Shown here: in pieces, positions 17,747-26,449 of the stretch
Numbering within the stretch: position 1 is the first letter of the stretch
Layout: the number at the start of each line of letters is the position of its first letter
Origin: Actinomyces sp. AC-20-1
Lineage (GTDB): Bacteria; Actinomycetota; Actinomycetes; Actinomycetales; Actinomycetaceae
NCBI RefSeq assembly: GCF_023369555.1
Contig: NZ_JACJVC010000012.1
Location: 17,734 to 81,733 of the forward strand
Direction of reading: 5' to 3'
DNA length: 64,000 bases
Made by a program: the position numbers and the translations under genes
The notes under the pieces: generated by a model
Seen by the model: the letters and a program-made list of their open reading frames with translations, nothing else
The model's database searches: none
Told to the model about the DNA's origin: nothing

Positions 17747-18979
17747 GTGACCGACCTGCCGACCCCAGACTGCCCAGACGGCCCCCACGGCCCCGACAGC
17801 CCCACCAGCCCCGACGGGCCCTCGCGCAGCGCCCTGCCGCCCGCGACCGGTGCCGGCTCCCGGCGCCACCGCCTCAGGCGGGCGCTCCGCGTCACCCTGC
17901 CCGTGCTGCTGGCGGTCACCGCCCTCGTGGCGGCGGCGACCGTCCCGGTCGGCTACGTTATCGAGAGCCCCGGACCCACCTGGAACGTCCTGGGCGCCGT
18001 CGACCAGGCCGGCTCCGGCCAGGGGGACGGCGCACAGGTCATCACCGTCACCGGCGCTCAGACCTACCCCGCCGAAGGGGCCCTGCGCATGACGACCGTC
18101 GCGGTGCGCGGCTGCCCCGGCCACCGCGTCACGCTCCTCGACGTGCTGGGGGCGTGGCTCGACGCGGACGAGAGCGTCATCGACCGCGACCTCGTGTGCC
18201 CGGCGACGATGAGCGCCGAGGAGGTCGAGGAGGCCACCCAGTCGCAGATGCTCTCCTCCCAGTCCACCGCCGTCGTCGCCGCGCTGCTCGAGGCGGGCCT
18301 GGCCGGCGCCGTCATCCTCGAGGTCCAGGGCCTGGCCGACGCCCAGTCGGGGGCGGGGCTCGTCGCGGGCGACGTCCTGACGGCCCTGACCGTCGACGGC
18401 GAGCGCACCGAGATCACCGACTACCCCCAGCTGCGCCGGCTCATGACGACGCTCTCCCCCGGAACCCGTGTCACCGTCACCGTCGAGCGCGACGGCACGC
18501 CGACCGACGTCGCCCTCACGACGCTCTCACCGCAGGAGGTCGGGGCGCCCGAGGACATGGAGGGCTCCGTGCTCGGCATCACGCTGGTCATGCGGGTGGA
18601 CTCCGAGGTCGACGCCCAGTTCGGCCTGGAGTCGGTGGGGGGCCCGAGCGCGGGCTCGATGTTCGCCCTGGGCATCATCGACGCGCTCACGCCCGGCAGC
18701 CTCACCGGCGGGCAGGACGTCGCCGGCACGGGCACGATCTCGATGGACGGCAGCATCGGGGCGATCGGCGGGATCCGGCAGAAGATGGTGGGGGCAGCGC
18801 AGGCCGGCTCCTCCTGGTTCCTGGCCCCGGTGGGCAACTGCAGTGAGGTCGTCGGCCATGAGCCCGAGGGCATGACGGTGGTGGCCGTCTCCAGCCTGCA
18901 CGAGGCCGTCGAGGCCGTGGAGGCCATCGCCTCCGGGCGGACCTCCTCCCTGCCCTCCTGCCAGGCGGCCGGCGGCTGA
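17747..18979 (+). CDS. Membrane-anchored PDZ / Lon-type (S16) serine protease
   Basis: 410 residues: a Pro-rich cytoplasmic start, one membrane anchor (VTLPVLLAVTALVAAATVPVGYVI, near residues 45-68), a PDZ-like segment (GAGLVAGDVLTALTVDGE) and a C-terminal S16 catalytic domain. The Ser-Lys dyad is visible in GGPSAGSMFAL and, downstream, IRQKMVGA. It resembles the YlbL/Rv3194c group of extracytoplasmic proteases. Start GTG 17747 is preceded by CATGAT and six bases (leaderless-like); an upstream in-frame ATG at 17675 would add an unrelated extension. Confidence 0.85.
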   Translation: MTDLPTPDCPDGPHGPDSPTSPDGPSRSALPPATGAGSRRHRLRRALRVTLPVLLAVTALVAAATVPVGYVIESPGPTWNVLGAVDQAGSGQGDGAQVITVTGAQTYPAEGALRMTTVAVRGCPGHRVTLLDVLGAWLDADESVIDRDLVCPATMSAEEVEEATQSQMLSSQSTAVVAALLEAGLAGAVILEVQGLADAQSGAGLVAGDVLTALTVDGERTEITDYPQLRRLMTTLSPGTRVTVTVERDGTPTDVALTTLSPQEVGAPEDMEGSVLGITLVMRVDSEVDAQFGLESVGGPSAGSMFALGIIDALTPGSLTGGQDVAGTGTISMDGSIGAIGGIRQKMVGAAQAGSSWFLAPVGNCSEVVGHEPEGMTVVAVSSLHEAVEAVEAIASGRTSSLPSCQAAGG

Positions 18980-19131
18980 CAAGGGGGCGTGAGGCCGGCC
19001 CGCGGCGGCACGCCGTCGGCCCCTCCCCCGTCTGTTATCCACAGGCGCTCTCCTGCTCTGGCCGGGCCCGGTCCCCGGGTGGGAGGCTCCTGGCGCACGG
19101 CCCGACGACGGGCCCGGCCACAGGAGGCGCC

Positions 19132-20106
19132 ATGAGGTTGCGAGGTGGAGCGAGCGTGCTGCGGCGCGCCGACGGCGAGGTCCAGGTGGGTGCTGAGCCC
19201 GGCCGCGCGCCCGTGCTCAGCGGGCTGAGCGAGGAGGAGAGCGCCCTGCTGGTCCAGCTCGGCGAGCAGGCCCACGGCCCCAGGGGCCTGCGCCGGGCCC
19301 GCCGCAGCCGGGTGGGGCCCGCACGGACCCGCGAGCTCTACGCCGAGCTCTCGCGCCACGGGGTCCTGGCCGACGACGTCGCGCCCACGGAGCCGGACCT
19401 GCTGCACTGGGAGGCGCACGGCGTCGATGCCCGCGAGCGCGCGCAGCGCCTGTCGCGCTGCGCCGTCCTCGTGCGCGGTCAGGGCCCCGTCGCCTCGCGT
19501 CTGACAGCGCTGCTGGCCGCGGCGGGGCTCGGTGCGGTGCGGTCCTTCGGGCAGGCGGGTGACGTCGGTGGGCTCCCCGCGGGCGTGGAGCCGGCCCTGG
19601 CGGTGAGCGTGGACGACTACACCATCCACCCGCTCTCGGCGCGGGCGGTCGCCCAGTCGGGGCTGGGGCACCTGCCGGTGGTCGTGCGGCCCCTGTCGGT
19701 GCGCGTCGGGCCGGTGCTCGAGGCGGACCGGTTGCTGTGCGCGACCTGCCTGGCACTGCACGAGACGGACGCGGACCCCGCCTGGCCCCTGCTCGCCCTG
19801 CAGTACCTGCTGCTGCCCGCCGCGCCGGTGGAGGGCCTGCTGGTGGAGCAGGCCGCCGTCCTGGCGGCCCGCGCGGTGCTCGACTGCCTGGGGGACGCGC
19901 CGTGGCGCTGGCGGCAGACGAGTGTCGAGCTCGGCGTGGACGAGCCGTTGGGCCTGGTGCGCCGGTGGGAGCCCCACCCGCAGTGCCTGTGCGGCCAGGT
20001 CCTCGCGGGTGAGGAGGATGACGGGACGGACGTCCGCACGTCCGGCCGGCTCAGGCCCCCGAGCCGGCCGCCCCGTGGGCGGCCTCATGGGCGGCCACGA
20101 GCCTGA
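19132..20106 (+). CDS. ThiF/E1-like cyclodehydratase-domain protein
   Basis: 324 residues similar to the bacteriocin-biosynthesis cyclodehydratase (ThiF-like, non-catalytic E1 fold) family, with a degenerate nucleotide-binding region (VLVRGQGPVASRLTALLAAAGLG) and cysteine pairs in LLCATCLALHE and QCLCGQ suited to zinc. Despite the domain name, no YcaO or precursor peptide is nearby, and the gene has a fixed place next to uvrD2 in Actinobacteria, so it is probably housekeeping. AGGAGG at 19122-19127 sets ATG 19132. Its last 56 bases overlap the 3' end of uvrD2 on the other strand. Confidence 0.65.
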   Translation: MRLRGGASVLRRADGEVQVGAEPGRAPVLSGLSEEESALLVQLGEQAHGPRGLRRARRSRVGPARTRELYAELSRHGVLADDVAPTEPDLLHWEAHGVDARERAQRLSRCAVLVRGQGPVASRLTALLAAAGLGAVRSFGQAGDVGGLPAGVEPALAVSVDDYTIHPLSARAVAQSGLGHLPVVVRPLSVRVGPVLEADRLLCATCLALHETDADPAWPLLALQYLLLPAAPVEGLLVEQAAVLAARAVLDCLGDAPWRWRQTSVELGVDEPLGLVRRWEPHPQCLCGQVLAGEEDDGTDVRTSGRLRPPSRPPRGRPHGRPRA

Positions 20107-22144
20107 GGACCTCCGCGCCGTACTCCTTGAGCTTGACGGCCCCGACCCCGTGCACCGCGGACAGCTGGGGCAGCGTCGTCGGCTTGATGATGGCGATCGA
20201 CTGCAGGGTGACGTCCGGGAAGACGGTGTAGGCCGGGTGGCTGCGCTCCTTGGCGACGCCGGCACGCCACTCGCGCAGGGCCTCGAAGAGCGCGACCGTG
20301 GAGGCGTCGTTGTCCTCGAGGAACTCCTCCATCGCCTGGCGGCGCGAGGCCTTCGGCGAGGAGGCCCGCCTGCGGCCCGGGTCCTGCGCGTCCTCGGGCG
20401 AGGGCCAGGAGGAGGCGAGGAAGCGGGTGGGCCGGCGCAAGGCCCGGCCACCGGCGTGGCGGGCGCGCGCGTAGGACAGGAGCAGGTGCTCGCGGGCCCG
20501 GGTGACGGCCACGTACAGCAGCCTCTTCTCCTCCTCGACCGCCTCGGGGCCCTCGGCGAGGCTGATGGGCAGCAGCCCGTCGCTGGCGCCGATGACGAGG
20601 ACGGCGTCCCACTCCAGGCCCTTGGCCGCGTGGATGGTGGACAGGGTGACGCCGTCGTAGGTGGGGGCGTTCTGCGCCTCGGCCCTCTCCTCCAGCTCGC
20701 GGGCGAGCCCGGCCAGGCCGGCTCCGCGCACCTGGGCGAGCTGGTCGCCCAGCTCGACGATGGCGTTGAGGGAGTCCCAGCGCTCGCGCACGGCGCCCCG
20801 CTGGGCCGGCGGCGTCTCGGACCATCCCTCGCGTGCCAGCACCGTGCGCACGTCCGCGCCCAGGTCCCCGCTCAGGCTCGTGGTCTCGGTGCGGGCGGCC
20901 CCGCGCAGCAGGACCATCGCGCGCCTGACCTCCGGCCGCTGGAAGAAGCGCGTGCCCCCGCGCACGAGCACGCCGATGCCCGCCTGGGCGAGCGCCTGCT
21001 CGAGCACCTCCGACTGCGCCGTCGTGCGGTAGAGGACGGCGATCTCACTCAGCGGAACCCCGGCCGCGGCCAGGCGCTGGACGCGGGCGACGACGCCCGC
21101 GGCCTCGGCCTCGTCGTCGTCGTAGGCGTCGAAGCGCACGGCGGGGCCGCTCGGCCGCTGGGCGACGAGCTCGACCGCCCCCGCCGGCAGACCCCTCCTG
21201 CCCCTGCCGGCGAGGACCGTGTTCGCCAGGGACACGACCTGCGGGGTCGAGCGGTAGTCGCGGCTCAGACGCACCGTGCGGGCGCCGGGGAACTCCTGGG
21301 CGAAGCCCGTGAGGTAGGCGGGGCTGGCGCCGGTGAAGGAGTAGATCGTCTGGGACACGTCCCCGACGACGCACAGCTGGCGCCGCTGCGGGCCCAGCCA
21401 CAGCTGCAGCAGGCGGTGCTGCAGCGGCGAGACGTCCTGGTACTCGTCGACGACGAAGTGCTTGTACTGCCCGCGCACCTGGGCGGCGACGTCGGGGCGC
21501 GAGCGCAGGATCCCGACCATGGACAGCAGGACGTCCTCGAAGTCCATGACGCCGCGCTCGGTCTTGGCCGCCTCGTAGGCCTCGTAGAGGCGGGCGGCCT
21601 CCTCCGCGCTGATCCCGCCGGGGGTCTCGCGGCGCAGCTCGCGCACGCGCTCGGGGTAGTCCTCCGGCCGGAGCATCTGGACCTTGGCCCACTCGACCTC
21701 GGCGGACAGGTCGCGCACGAGCGCGCGGTCCGAGGGCAGGCCCACGCGCCGGGCGGCGGTGGCGACGAGACCGGCCTTGTGCTCGACGAGCTCGGGGCGC
21801 CGGCCGCCGACGGCCACCGGGTAGAAGTAGTCGAGCTGGCGCAGGGCCGCGGAGTGGAAGGTGCGGGCCTGCGCCCCACTCACCCCCAGGTCGCGCAGGC
21901 GCGAGCGCATCTCCCCGGCGGCGCGCGCCGTGAAGGTGACGGCGAGGACCTGGGTGGGCTCGTAGGCGCCTGAGGCGACCCCGTGGGCGATGCGGTAGGT
22001 GATGGCCCGGGTCTTGCCCGTGCCCGCGCCGGCGAGCACGCACATGGGGCCCTCAAGGTGCTCGGCGACCTGGCGCTGGTCCGGGTCGAGGGCGGCCAGC
22101 AGCTCCTGGGGGCTGCGCGGGGCGGAGGGGGTGTCGTGGCTCAT
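20051..22144 (-). CDS. uvrD2: ATP-dependent DNA helicase UvrD2
   Basis: 697 residues, superfamily I 3'-5' helicase. Walker A AGAGTGKT is near residue 40, the DEYQDVSP Walker B near 230, the VGDVSQTIYSFTGA motif III, and VTRAREHLLLSY motif VI near 510. A C-terminal HRDC domain (LPQLSAVHGVGAVKLKEYG) identifies the UvrD2 type. ATG 22144 is chosen over an ATG ten codons upstream because CAGGCT lies seven bases before it. It follows nudC on the same strand with a 73-bp gap. Confidence 0.9.
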   Translation of the reverse strand: MSHDTPSAPRSPQELLAALDPDQRQVAEHLEGPMCVLAGAGTGKTRAITYRIAHGVASGAYEPTQVLAVTFTARAAGEMRSRLRDLGVSGAQARTFHSAALRQLDYFYPVAVGGRRPELVEHKAGLVATAARRVGLPSDRALVRDLSAEVEWAKVQMLRPEDYPERVRELRRETPGGISAEEAARLYEAYEAAKTERGVMDFEDVLLSMVGILRSRPDVAAQVRGQYKHFVVDEYQDVSPLQHRLLQLWLGPQRRQLCVVGDVSQTIYSFTGASPAYLTGFAQEFPGARTVRLSRDYRSTPQVVSLANTVLAGRGRRGLPAGAVELVAQRPSGPAVRFDAYDDDEAEAAGVVARVQRLAAAGVPLSEIAVLYRTTAQSEVLEQALAQAGIGVLVRGGTRFFQRPEVRRAMVLLRGAARTETTSLSGDLGADVRTVLAREGWSETPPAQRGAVRERWDSLNAIVELGDQLAQVRGAGLAGLARELEERAEAQNAPTYDGVTLSTIHAAKGLEWDAVLVIGASDGLLPISLAEGPEAVEEEKRLLYVAVTRAREHLLLSYARARHAGGRALRRPTRFLASSWPSPEDAQDPGRRRASSPKASRRQAMEEFLEDNDASTVALFEALREWRAGVAKERSHPAYTVFPDVTLQSIAIIKPTTLPQLSAVHGVGAVKLKEYGAEVLRLVAAHEAAHGAAGSGA

Positions 22145-22217
22145 CGGGGCCAGCCTGCCACGCTGCTGTGACACGTTCTCACAGCCGGCCCGGCCGCGGT
22201 CGGCGAGCGGGACGCTC

Positions 22218-23219
22218 TCACCGCCCGAGGGGGCCGCCGAACCAGTCCTCGATGAGCATGCGGGCGATGGAGGTCGTCCCCGGCAGGACGATCCGGCCGC
22301 TGTCCACCGCCGCCGCCAGCTCCTCGCGCGAGAGCACGCGGACGTCAGTGACCTCCTCGCCGTCGGGCCGCGCCGGCTCCTCCCCGGGCTCGAGCCGGGC
22401 CCGGTAGCCCAGCATGAGCGAGCGCGGGAAGGGCCACGGCTGGGTGGCGACCTGCTCCACTGAGGCGACCCTGAGCCCCGTCTCCTCGGCGACCTCGCGC
22501 GCCACGGCCGCCTCGGCGGACTCCCCCGCCTCGACGAAGCCCGCGATGGTCGAGAAGCGCCCCGCCTGCCAGGTCGAGCCGTGGACGAGGACGATCCTGT
22601 CCCGCTCGTCCGTCACGGACATGATGACGGCCGGGTCCGTGCGGGGGAAGGACACGCGCCCGCAGCCCGTGCAGCGCTGCGCCCAGCCGGCCTCGGCCCG
22701 CTCGGTGCGCGCGCCGCAGGCGGGGCAGTAGCGGTGCGAGGCGTGCCAGGCGGCCAGGGCGACCGCGGGCGTGGCGAGGCAGGCGGCGAGGGCGCTGAGG
22801 TGGGCGCCCACCGCGCGCAGGGCGGACAGGGGGAAGCGGGCGAGCAGCGCGTCGAGGTCCGCGTGGGGGCGGGCGGCGCCCTCGGCGTCCGCCAGGTCCG
22901 TGGTCCCGTCGGGGACGACGACGGCGAGCCAGGAGGCGCCGTCCAGCGCCTCGCGCCCGAGGTAGTAGGTCTCGAGGCCGGCCAGGTCCAGGTCCGCGGC
23001 GGTGACGGGGGCGAGCTCGAGCGCCTCTCCTGCGGGCCGGTCCCGGGCCGGTGTGAGCCCGTCCAGGGGCAGGTCCGTGTGCTGGGCGGGGGCGTCCAGG
23101 CTCACGCGCCCGCGGGCGTCGACGAGGACGAGGCGGGTGGCGGGATCGGCGGCCAGCGCCTCGAGCAGTCCGGGGCGGGTGCGCCTGGCGGCGTCGCGGT
23201 CGGGGCGCGCGGTGGTCAT
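22218..23219 (-). CDS. nudC: NAD(+) diphosphatase / NADH pyrophosphatase
   Basis: 333 residues. Hydrolyses NAD(H) to NMN(H) and AMP, and in known homologues removes NAD caps from RNA. It has an N-terminal domain, a four-cysteine zinc ribbon (CPAC...CTGC), the Nudix box GFVEAGESAEAAVAREVAEE, and the NudC-specific QPWPFPRS motif just after it. ATG 23219 is preceded by TAGGCT (23232-23227) and seven bases with no ribosome site. Likely co-transcribed with uvrD2 and divergent from the cysteine desulfurase gene. Confidence 0.93.
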   Translation of the reverse strand: MTTARPDRDAARRTRPGLLEALAADPATRLVLVDARGRVSLDAPAQHTDLPLDGLTPARDRPAGEALELAPVTAADLDLAGLETYYLGREALDGASWLAVVVPDGTTDLADAEGAARPHADLDALLARFPLSALRAVGAHLSALAACLATPAVALAAWHASHRYCPACGARTERAEAGWAQRCTGCGRVSFPRTDPAVIMSVTDERDRIVLVHGSTWQAGRFSTIAGFVEAGESAEAAVAREVAEETGLRVASVEQVATQPWPFPRSLMLGYRARLEPGEEPARPDGEEVTDVRVLSREELAAAVDSGRIVLPGTTSIARMLIEDWFGGPLGR

Positions 23220-23226
23220 GGGTGAC

Positions 23227-23232
23227 AGCCTA
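23227..23232 (-). promoter_or_regulatory. Leaderless -10 box of nudC
   Basis: TAGGCT on the minus strand, seven bases before the nudC ATG. Confidence 0.5.
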
Positions 23233-23364
23233 GGTGTCACGATCCAGGCCATTGCCCTGGCAGCAGCCGCCTCGCGCGTGAGGAAACGGCGTCATGACGC
23301 CGGCGCGCCACGCGCCCGCACCGGGAGGGACGGCCAATGGCCTGGATCGTGGCAGGCTCGGCCC

Positions 23365-24555
23365 ATGCCCTACCTCGATCACGCGGCCACCACCCCGCTG
23401 CGCCCGGCCGTCGCCGAGCAGGTGGCGCGGGACCTGTCCGCCACCTGGGCCAACCCCTCCTCGCAGCACGCCGCGGGACGCCGTGCCAGCGCCCGGCTCG
23501 CCGAGGCCCGCTCGCGCCTGGCGCACGCCCTGGGCGTGGACCCCCATGAGGTCCTGCTCACCTCCGGCGGCACCGAGGCCGACGCTCTGGTGGTCTCCGG
23601 CCGGGCGCGCGCGGTACCGGGCGGGCGGCTGGTGGTCTCGCCGATCGAGCACCCGGGGGTCCTGGACTCGGCGCGCAGGGCGGTATCCGACCTGGGGGCG
23701 GGGCTGGACCTGCTCGAGGTCGATGACGCCGGGCGCGTGGATCCCGGGTCGCTGGCCCGCGCGGTGGGGCCGTCCTCGGGCGGCCCGGTCAGCCTGGTCT
23801 CGGTGATGGCGGCCAACAACGAGACCGGTGTCGTCCAGGACATGGCGGCGCTGGTGGCCTGCGTGCGCGAGGCCACCGGCGAGTCCCGACCGGGCCGGGA
23901 GGGGTACGTGCCGGTCCACTCCGACGTCGTCGCGGCGCTGGGGAGGGTTGAGGTGGACTTCCACGGCTGGGGCCTGGACGCGATGAGCCTGAGCGGGCAC
24001 AAGCTGGGGGCGCCGGTCGGGGTGGGGGCCCTGGTGGCCCGCCGCGACCTTGTGCTCCGGCCGGTGACCGGCGGGGGCGGGCAGGAGCGCGGGCTCCGCT
24101 CGGGCACCCAGGACGTGGTGGCGGCCCGGGCCCTGGCCCTGGCGGTGGAGCTGGCGGTGGCCGAGCGCGAGGCGGAGGCGGCTCGGCTGGAGGTGCTGCG
24201 CTCGCGTCTGCTGGCCGGGGCGACTGTGGTCCCGGGTGTGCGCGCGACGCTGCCCGACGGCGTCGCCCACCTGCCGAGCACGGTCCACCTGTGGGTGGAG
24301 GAGGCGGAGGCCGAGTCCCTGCTCATGGCGCTGGACCTGGCGGGGGTGGAGGCGTCGGCGGGGTCGGCCTGCCACGCGGGCGTCCTCCAACCCAGCGAGG
24401 TGGTGCTCGCGATGGGTCTGAGCGAGGAGGCGGCACGGGCGACGTTGCGGGTGTCGATGGGCGGCACGACGACGGCTCAGGACGTCGAGCGGCTGCTCGC
24501 CGCGCTGCCGGGCGCGGTGGAGGTCTCGCGTCGGGCCCGGGCTGTGCGCGGTTGA
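23365..24555 (+). CDS. Cysteine desulfurase (IscS/NifS family)
   Basis: 396 residues. A PLP enzyme that moves sulfur from cysteine to acceptor proteins. It begins PYLDHAATTPLRP; the PLP lysine is in SLSGHKLGAPVG, and the catalytic cysteine in ASAGSACHAG. Start ATG 23365 has CAGGCT six bases upstream. mnmA lies downstream on the same strand, and IscS-type enzymes feed sulfur to MnmA for tRNA thiolation, so the two probably work together even though an opposing gene pair has been placed between them. Confidence 0.92.
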   Translation: MPYLDHAATTPLRPAVAEQVARDLSATWANPSSQHAAGRRASARLAEARSRLAHALGVDPHEVLLTSGGTEADALVVSGRARAVPGGRLVVSPIEHPGVLDSARRAVSDLGAGLDLLEVDDAGRVDPGSLARAVGPSSGGPVSLVSVMAANNETGVVQDMAALVACVREATGESRPGREGYVPVHSDVVAALGRVEVDFHGWGLDAMSLSGHKLGAPVGVGALVARRDLVLRPVTGGGGQERGLRSGTQDVVAARALALAVELAVAEREAEAARLEVLRSRLLAGATVVPGVRATLPDGVAHLPSTVHLWVEEAEAESLLMALDLAGVEASAGSACHAGVLQPSEVVLAMGLSEEAARATLRVSMGGTTTAQDVERLLAALPGAVEVSRRARAVRG

Positions 24556-24620
24556 GGGGAGCCTGGCGGCCCGGCTCGCTCTTGCCCTCTCGATCTTCTT
24601 GGTTTGTGTTCGAGGTTCTT

Positions 24621-24695
24621 GGGGTTGTGGGGTGGTTTGGCGCGCGTGGTGAGGGGTTCGGGGGGTGGTGTGGTTCGGGGGTGGTGGGGTGGTGG
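24621..24695 (+). other. G-run-rich, quadruplex-prone spacer
   Basis: On the plus strand, runs of three to six G occur at 24621-24624, 24629-24632, 24653-24656, 24660-24665, 24677-24681, 24686-24689 and 24693-24695, between the convergent ends of the desulfurase and PKD genes. It could fold as a G-quadruplex and act in termination. Confidence 0.45.
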
Positions 24696-24698
24696 GTG

Positions 24699-25469
24699 TT
24701 AGTGGCCTTGGGCGTGTTCGGCGTCGTCGGTCAGGACGGAGGTCAGGCGGATGAGGTTGAAGGGGGTGGAGGTCTCGGTGGTGGTGATGGTGCCGGTCAC
24801 GGGGTGGGCGGTGGTGTCGTCGGCGAGGGTGTAGGTGGCGCTCCAGGTGGTGGTCAGGGACACGATGACGTCCTTGTCGCGCTTCTGGTAGCGGTGGGTC
24901 ACTGTCTGGTGGGGGTAGGGCTGGCCGGGGTCGGTGGTGGTGGTGCTGGTGGCGTCGCCCCAGCTCCAGGTGTAGGAGGTGGGTGTGGCGGTGACGGTGA
25001 CGGGTGTGCCGGCCAGGGTGGTGGCAAGGGTCCTGGGTGAGGGGTCGGTGTGGACGATGAGGTCCTTGGTGACGATGACCTGGTCCCCGGGCGGCTGGCG
25101 CACCAGGCCCGAGCCGCCCACCAGCAGGGTGGACACGTCCGACGCAGTCACCACCAGCGGCACGCCCTCGGTGGGCCGGGTGGGTAGGCACAAGCGGCTG
25201 ACTGAGCGCTCGCCGCTGGCGCCGGCGACCATCTGGCCGGTCAGCCCGCACACCACCGTCGACTCAGGCGCAACAGGAAGAGGACGAGCCACCGCGGGAG
25301 CGCTGGCCCCAGAGTGCTCGATCCAGGTAGTTGTGGATTGGAGGGTGATCTGATTACCGCTGCCGCGGACCGACAACGAGGAGTCCTTGTCATCAGTGAC
25401 GGTTGTGCATGGCAACGAGGTTGCCAGCAGGGACAGGGCAAGTGGGATCACGAGCGTGCTTGGCGTCAT
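24699..25469 (-). CDS. Exported PKD-like domain protein
   Basis: 256 residues. An N-terminal hydrophobic signal (LVIPLALSLLATSLP) ends in a cysteine, but the -1 residue is proline, so a lipoprotein box is not convincing. The C-terminal half contains a PKD-like beta-sandwich: SYTWSWGDATSTTTT and HRYQKRDKDVIVSLTT. The overall Thr-rich composition suits a surface protein. It overlaps the upstream gene by four bases (ATGA at 25466-25469). Function unknown; probably an Actinomyces-type surface protein. Confidence 0.65.
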   Translation of the reverse strand: MTPSTLVIPLALSLLATSLPCTTVTDDKDSSLSVRGSGNQITLQSTTTWIEHSGASAPAVARPLPVAPESTVVCGLTGQMVAGASGERSVSRLCLPTRPTEGVPLVVTASDVSTLLVGGSGLVRQPPGDQVIVTKDLIVHTDPSPRTLATTLAGTPVTVTATPTSYTWSWGDATSTTTTDPGQPYPHQTVTHRYQKRDKDVIVSLTTTWSATYTLADDTTAHPVTGTITTTETSTPFNLIRLTSVLTDDAEHAQGH

Positions 25470-26224
25470 GAGGTGAACTCACCTTCGCTGAGTGTCCAGC
25501 GCGTTCCGTTCCAGACGTACAGCGCGGTGAAGGTCTCCTGCCCAGGAGCCTCGTGCGATAGCACTGTGCCATCAGCGCTGTGCAGTGTGACGGGCTCCGA
25601 CTGCAGTGTCAGGCGTACTCCTGTGCTAGGGTTTTCGCCGGTCGGAACCGAGTACTCACGGATGAGGACCTCCTGGGTCCAGGGATCTGCCCATCCGCCA
25701 GAGGAATGCAGATCTGTTACTAGCGTCGCCACGGAGCCGCACAAGGCGGCTGATTCTGGGCAGTACTCGTGCCAGGCCTCTAGGTCCCCGGTGGCGTAGA
25801 CGTAGGGGTAGAGCGACAACAGGTACTCGGCGGTGGCGATGGCGCCTTCGGGGGTGAACTGGTCCATGCCGGTGGGGCGTTCGGGCGCGGGGGTGGTCAG
25901 GGCGGCGTCTTTGAGGGCCTGGTCCTCGGCCGACAAGGATGGTTGCACGCTCGGGCTGGGTGTGGGTGTGGGTTGGGGGCTGTGGCCGGAGGTGATGGGG
26001 GTGTGCCGGGGCTGGGGATCGTCGGCTTGGTCGGCCAGGTGGTGCAGTCCTGTGCCTATCAGGGCTCCCAGGACCACGACCGCTGCCAGTGCCGCCAGCA
26101 CCTGGGCACCCGGGCCCAGCACCACCGGCTCACGCCACCGCCCACCAGACCCGACGCCGTCGGCGCTCTCATGCCGTTGCTGGGCGCCGTCAGCAGGCTC
26201 GGGCTGAGGTGTGTGAAGGCTCAT
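25466..26224 (-). CDS. DUF6318-like membrane-anchored protein
   Basis: 252 residues: a polar N-terminus of about 40 residues, one membrane segment (VLAALAAVVVLGALIGTGL), a Pro/Ser/Thr-rich spacer, then a domain beginning TPEGAIATAEYLLSLYPYVYATGD and ending YVWNGTRWTLSEG, typical of actinobacterial DUF6318 proteins. Function unknown. ATG 26224 is preferred; in-frame TTG/GTG codons just upstream are possible. It is the first gene of a two-gene operon with the PKD protein. Confidence 0.65.
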   Translation of the reverse strand: MSLHTPQPEPADGAQQRHESADGVGSGGRWREPVVLGPGAQVLAALAAVVVLGALIGTGLHHLADQADDPQPRHTPITSGHSPQPTPTPSPSVQPSLSAEDQALKDAALTTPAPERPTGMDQFTPEGAIATAEYLLSLYPYVYATGDLEAWHEYCPESAALCGSVATLVTDLHSSGGWADPWTQEVLIREYSVPTGENPSTGVRLTLQSEPVTLHSADGTVLSHEAPGQETFTALYVWNGTRWTLSEGEFTS

Positions 26225-26449
26225 GGGGATCACCACCAAGGGTCAGTCAGGAACACCCGGGGACAGAAGGGGGGCGCCCTCGCCCCCAGGCCCCCCGGTG
26301 TCAGGAATGAGGAGCACCCCGAGCCTAACCACGCCACCACGGAGACCACCACACCCCACCCACCCCCTGTGGACAACCCAGCCCGAAGGCCCCCACCTCG
26401 CTAGGCTGCCCCCGCACCTCGTCCCCATCCTCTCGCACCTGGAGGTCCT

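Noticed and set aside
19132..20106. RiPP/bacteriocin biosynthesis cluster
   Set aside because: Only a ThiF-like cyclodehydratase domain is present. There is no YcaO, precursor peptide or transporter, and the neighbours are housekeeping genes.
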